In this document: positions 60,590-64,000 of the stretch, piece by piece | Numbering within the stretch: position 1 is the stretch's first letter | Layout of the letters: every line of letters begins with the position of its first letter | NCBI GenBank assembly: GCA_021234535.1 | Contig: CM037838.1 | Location: 21,087,009-21,151,008 of the forward strand | Source: Stichopus chloronotus | Taxonomy: Eukaryota; Echinodermata; Holothuroidea; Aspidochirotida; Stichopodidae | Length of the DNA: 64,000 bases | Direction of reading: 5' to 3' | Notes under the pieces: model-generated | Seen by the model: the letters and a program-made list of their open reading frames with translations, nothing else | The model's database searches: none | Told to the model about the DNA's origin: nothing | Position numbers and translations under genes: made by a program

Positions 60590-61125
60590 ACACAGTGAGT
60601 ATACTAGACTTTGTAAGAAACTTTGACTCAGTGAGTATACATTTGACTCATGCGGCAAGTAGACCTGACTCCAGTAAGTATATTTGACTCAGGCAGTTTA
60701 TTTGATTGAGTGATTATATTTGACTCAAGTAAGTATAATTGACTCAGTGAGTACACATGCTTGAGCACAGTGAATATACTTGAATACAGTAAGTGTATTT
60801 GACTCAGTGAGTGTACTTGACTCTAGTGACTAAACTTCACTCCAGTAGTTATATTTGACTCAGTGATTATATTTGACTCAAGTGTGTGTATTTGACTCAG
60901 TGAGTGTATTTGACTAAGTGATTGTATTAGACTCAGTGAGTATATTTGACTAAGTAATTATATTTGACTCAAGTGGATGTATTTGAATCTGTGAGTATAT
61001 TTTACGAAGTGAATAGTTTGAGTCAAGTGGGTGTACTTGACTCAGTGAGTGTATTTTACTCAGTGATTATATTTGACTCAATTAAGTACATGTTACTCAG
61101 TGCGTATACTTGACTCCAGTGATTG
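60590..61125. repeat. Minisatellite of TTTGACTCAGTGAGTATA units
   Basis: About 25 degenerate units of 18-22 bp are built on TATATTTGACTCAGTGAGT or TGACTCAAGTGAGT. The word ACTCAGTGAGT is close to words in the foldback 430 bp upstream. Confidence 0.9.
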
Positions 61126-61129
61126 ACAA

Positions 61130-62540
61130 GTAAGCAAGCATTGTCGTTGAATGCTTATCTTTGGTCAAATGTTCTTATTTTAAGTAGTCTCTCCACAAAT
61201 GGTAAAACTGTATTTTCTCTTGTTCACTTTATTTTCATTAGTGTATGACCAAACCGGACCAGCTAACTGGATCCAAGTTCTTTTGTGTATAATTTTGGTG
61301 ATGTTTCTCATGCCTTGTTGAATTAAAAAAGAAAAACAAAAGAAATGAAGTGGTAGGAGATTCCGTAATAACAAATATTTCATTCCGCACCCCCTCCCCC
61401 CCCCCCCTGCCAACCCTCCTTTCTAATCTCACACTCATAACTTGATAAATTAAGCAGGTCATACGTTTCGCAAAATAAATGTTTAATGCGGTATGTTCTG
61501 TAAAATATTTTGATGATGTTCAAATAATTGGTTATACTGTACACGTACACTGATGATGCATTACGATACTTGTCTTTATTATGAAAAGTAGACATACAAT
61601 GTTTTCTTGATTGATAGGAAGATTTGCTGGAGAATGTTAGAGATTTCTCCGCATTTTGTTCACCTGTGTCGGTGAAAGTCTCTTTCCGGGACATTTGGAC
61701 AACTTTTTTTGGTATTTCTTCCTTTGAGTTGGGTTCTTTTGTGGATTGAATGTTGAAGTAGGCGAGTTGAGATGTACATGTGTGAAAATGGTGCCAATTG
61801 AAGCAATTAGGGGAAATGTATGAACTTTTAGCTGGCGGAGCAGTATCATTCGAGACGAGATTTGATTTGCCCCGGTGACAAGGTCTGCTAAATTTGAGGG
61901 TCCTCTGGCAGAAAATCTAACCCACTAAGGCAAAAGTGCCAATAAAGGGCCATGAATGGCCAATGTGTCAGATTTCCAAAGGGTGGTGGCTTATATATGT
62001 TGACACTTCTACAAGGCTTTAGAGACCACATTATACTTTTGCAAATTAGCGTTTAAATCAATGTGGCAATTAATAGGGGTATCCTACCTTAGGTGAGGTG
62101 AAAGGCCATCGTGGTCACGAGATTGGAGCCGTGCATTACAATTAAAGATGTATTTCTAAAAAGAATTCATAAAAAAGTCCGTACATTTAAAACGAACTTT
62201 GACCCATTAAGCTTTGCGCTTACAGTCATACATACCGGGTAATTAATATTTCCCAGTTATGTCACAATTAATCTAAAGTCTGATAGTTTCTGTACTTAAA
62301 GAAAAATTCCAATGACAAGTTGAAACATCAGACTAAGTTTGTCGGCGAATCTGAAGGGCAGAATTGGCAGGTGTTATCCCATGTTCCGGAAGAAGAACGT
62401 ACGTTACCGGTGGAATAACTTTTGTAGGCCAAAACTGCGAGGGTGAAAAGAAATAATAAAAAATGCCATCATAGTAAATGTAACGATTGTGTGCTCATTG
62501 TGGATGAAATTTGTAATTTCATTCCGCAAATGATAGTAGA
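61130..62540. other. No gene seen
   Basis: Includes a poly-C run (61389-61407) and no recognisable coding region. Short minus-strand frames at 61180-61849 read through the C-tract as poly-Gly and are not supported. Confidence 0.5.
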
Positions 62541-62548
62541 GGAGGAAA

Positions 62549-62973
62549 ATAAGAAACTTTAACTAAACTCTAATAAGAAACTCTAATAAGAAACTCTAAC
62601 AAGAAACTCTAATAAGAAACTCTAATAAGAAACTCTAATAAGAAACTCTAATAAGAAACTCTAATAAGAAACTCTAATAAGAAACTCTAATAAGAAACTA
62701 TAATAAGAAACTCTAATAAGAAACTCTAATAAGAAACTTTAATAAGAAACTCTAATAAGAAACTCTAAAACGAAACTCTAATAAGAAATTCTAATAAGAA
62801 ACTCTAATAAGAAACTCTAATAAGAAACTCTAATAAGAAACTCTAATAAGAAACTCTAACAAGAAACTCTAATAAGAAACTCTAATAAGAAACTCCAATA
62901 AGAAACTCTAATAAGAAACTCCAATAAGAAACTCTAATAAGAAACTCTAATAAGAAACTCTAATAAGATACTT
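62549..62973. repeat. 13-bp satellite, about 32 copies
   Basis: Unit GAAACTCTAATAA repeats head to tail with few substitutions (TTTAATAA, CTCCAATAA, CTAACAA, one AAAACG variant). It has no spacers, so it is not a CRISPR. Confidence 0.98.
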
Positions 62974-62979
62974 TGAACG

Positions 62980-64000
62980 GCCATACATTTTTGCTGCAGG
63001 CACCTCAAAATCCATACCAATATCCTGTTCATAACTCAAGATATAGATATTTGAGGCGAGTCATCTGTGTTTAAGTACAATTTCGAGGGGCCTCAAGGTT
63101 GCAAAATGTCACACACACACAGACATAACTCAAGGGGGTGGGGTTTGGGTTGGCTCAGTTTCCCCTCCCTTCTCCCAGCTCACAAAATTGTGACCCTAGG
63201 GCAAAAATATTTGATTTCAAAGGGCAAAACTGTGAGATGAAAAAAATTAAAAAAATGTATAAATACTGTAAGTTATTTTAATCGAAAGGGTCAACATGTT
63301 TTTTAGAGTTTGCTAATAAGTTAAAAACTAAAATAAAGCTATGGAAAAGAGATAAATCCAAAATATGAGACCCTACCCTAGTACATCCAAATCTTAGTCC
63401 TTTCAAAACGTGGCACATGGAGTTGGTAGTCACGGAGCCACTATCAGGACTTTGCTACAGATATTACCTGCAATGCACGTTGGAAAGCGAAACACATCTT
63501 CCGTTAACCTTCCTCTCTTCAGGTGAGTGGATGATGATGATTATTATTTTTTTTGAAACATGATAAATTATACACAGTAGGTTAATCGAATGTTTAACAT
63601 TCATGTTGGTCCTTGAAATCCACTGATGACCAAGATTTCACATGCTCGGAATCTCATAAGATTTCGTCGCTTAAGAGCACATCATATCGGATTGTTAGGA
63701 TTTCACACAAAGAAATAATGTGGAGCCTGGAGAGACGATATTCGGCGATCTAGGCGGTATTTCTATTCATTTTTTTTTTTCTGGTACGCTCCGCGGCAAC
63801 TGATGGTGGCGCCCCGCTTAGATAGTCTTCCCACAATTCTAGCTAGTGTGTAAGTGATGCTGCCACTTGAGTCTCGCCCCCACGAATGTCCCACTCCTAA
63901 AAACCAGTTGCGGAGGAAAAAATGGGGACTACTAAGGCCCAATAAAAGGGAGTGTTACACAGCAAATCAGAGAAGATGCATAATTCCTTAAAATTCTCAT
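62980..64000. other. No gene seen
   Basis: Contains (CA)6 near 63110 and poly-T runs. An acceptor-like TTCCTCTCTTCAG near 63522 followed by GTGAGTGG has no open frame worth calling. Confidence 0.5.

Noticed and set aside
62549..62973. Regular short repeats as a possible CRISPR array
   Set aside because: The 13-bp units abut without spacers, and the genome is animal.

Overview
The window is nuclear DNA of a multicellular animal, most likely a marine invertebrate. It has low coding density, GT-AG introns, many (TA)n and (GT)n microsatellites, poly-G and poly-C runs, degenerate tandem minisatellites and several kinds of transposable element. An echinoderm or another invertebrate deuterostome is my guess from the repeat types and the FPGS gene layout. 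Nothing in the sequence proves the phylum, and there is no sign of bacterial gene organisation.

One gene is recognised with confidence: folylpolyglutamate synthase (FPGS), plus strand, about 25132 to 43478, in eleven coding exons. The protein reads in order through a putative mitochondrial leader, the P-loop (GTKGKGS), SPHL, the LGFDH segment, the LDGAHT segment, the FCPN segment and the [13 protein letters not shown]-terminus. Two exons cannot be read straight through. Exon 1 behaves as if one base were missing, and the FCPN exon as if one base were extra. With both taken into account, the exon lengths sum to 609 codons plus stop, close to the 587 residues of human FPGS. The copy is therefore either a decayed or polymorphic allele or one carrying assembly errors.

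Left of FPGS (1-25 kb) is dominated by repeats and mobile elements. It holds diverged tandem arrays (1.2-2.5, 7.3-9.2, 9.3-9.9 and 23.3-23.8 kb) and a minus-strand coding-like cluster of unknown nature (3.8-5.1 kb). It also holds a 5'-truncated, frameshifted Penelope-like retroelement with a GIY-YIG nuclease domain (10.0-10.9 kb) and a complete non-autonomous LTR element with 1650-bp LTRs inserted in a (TA)n tract (11191-15232). A probable DNA transposon with 14-bp terminal inverted repeats and a TA target duplication lies at 16813-18895, and a perfect 30-bp-arm hairpin at 21288-21351.

Inside and right of FPGS, the introns carry a (GT)n microsatellite, a repeat copy shared with the 22.9-24.0 kb region, and tandem arrays at 34.95-35.5 and 39.8-40.5 kb. 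Downstream lie an array rich in AGGTCA half-sites (44.2-45.1 kb), an array rich in CATGTGAT (46.0-46.7 kb), a 35-bp minisatellite (49.7-49.9 kb), a 105-bp (TA)n, a 142-bp palindrome next to a related minisatellite (60.0-61.1 kb) and a 13-bp satellite (62.55-62.97 kb). Three exon-like open segments in this part could belong to unrecognised genes, but none is assignable. No tRNA, rRNA or CRISPR feature is supported, and I did not find an obviously new multi-gene system. The least explained pieces are the 16.8-18.9 kb transposon with its repeated internal motif and the LTR element with no coding capacity.
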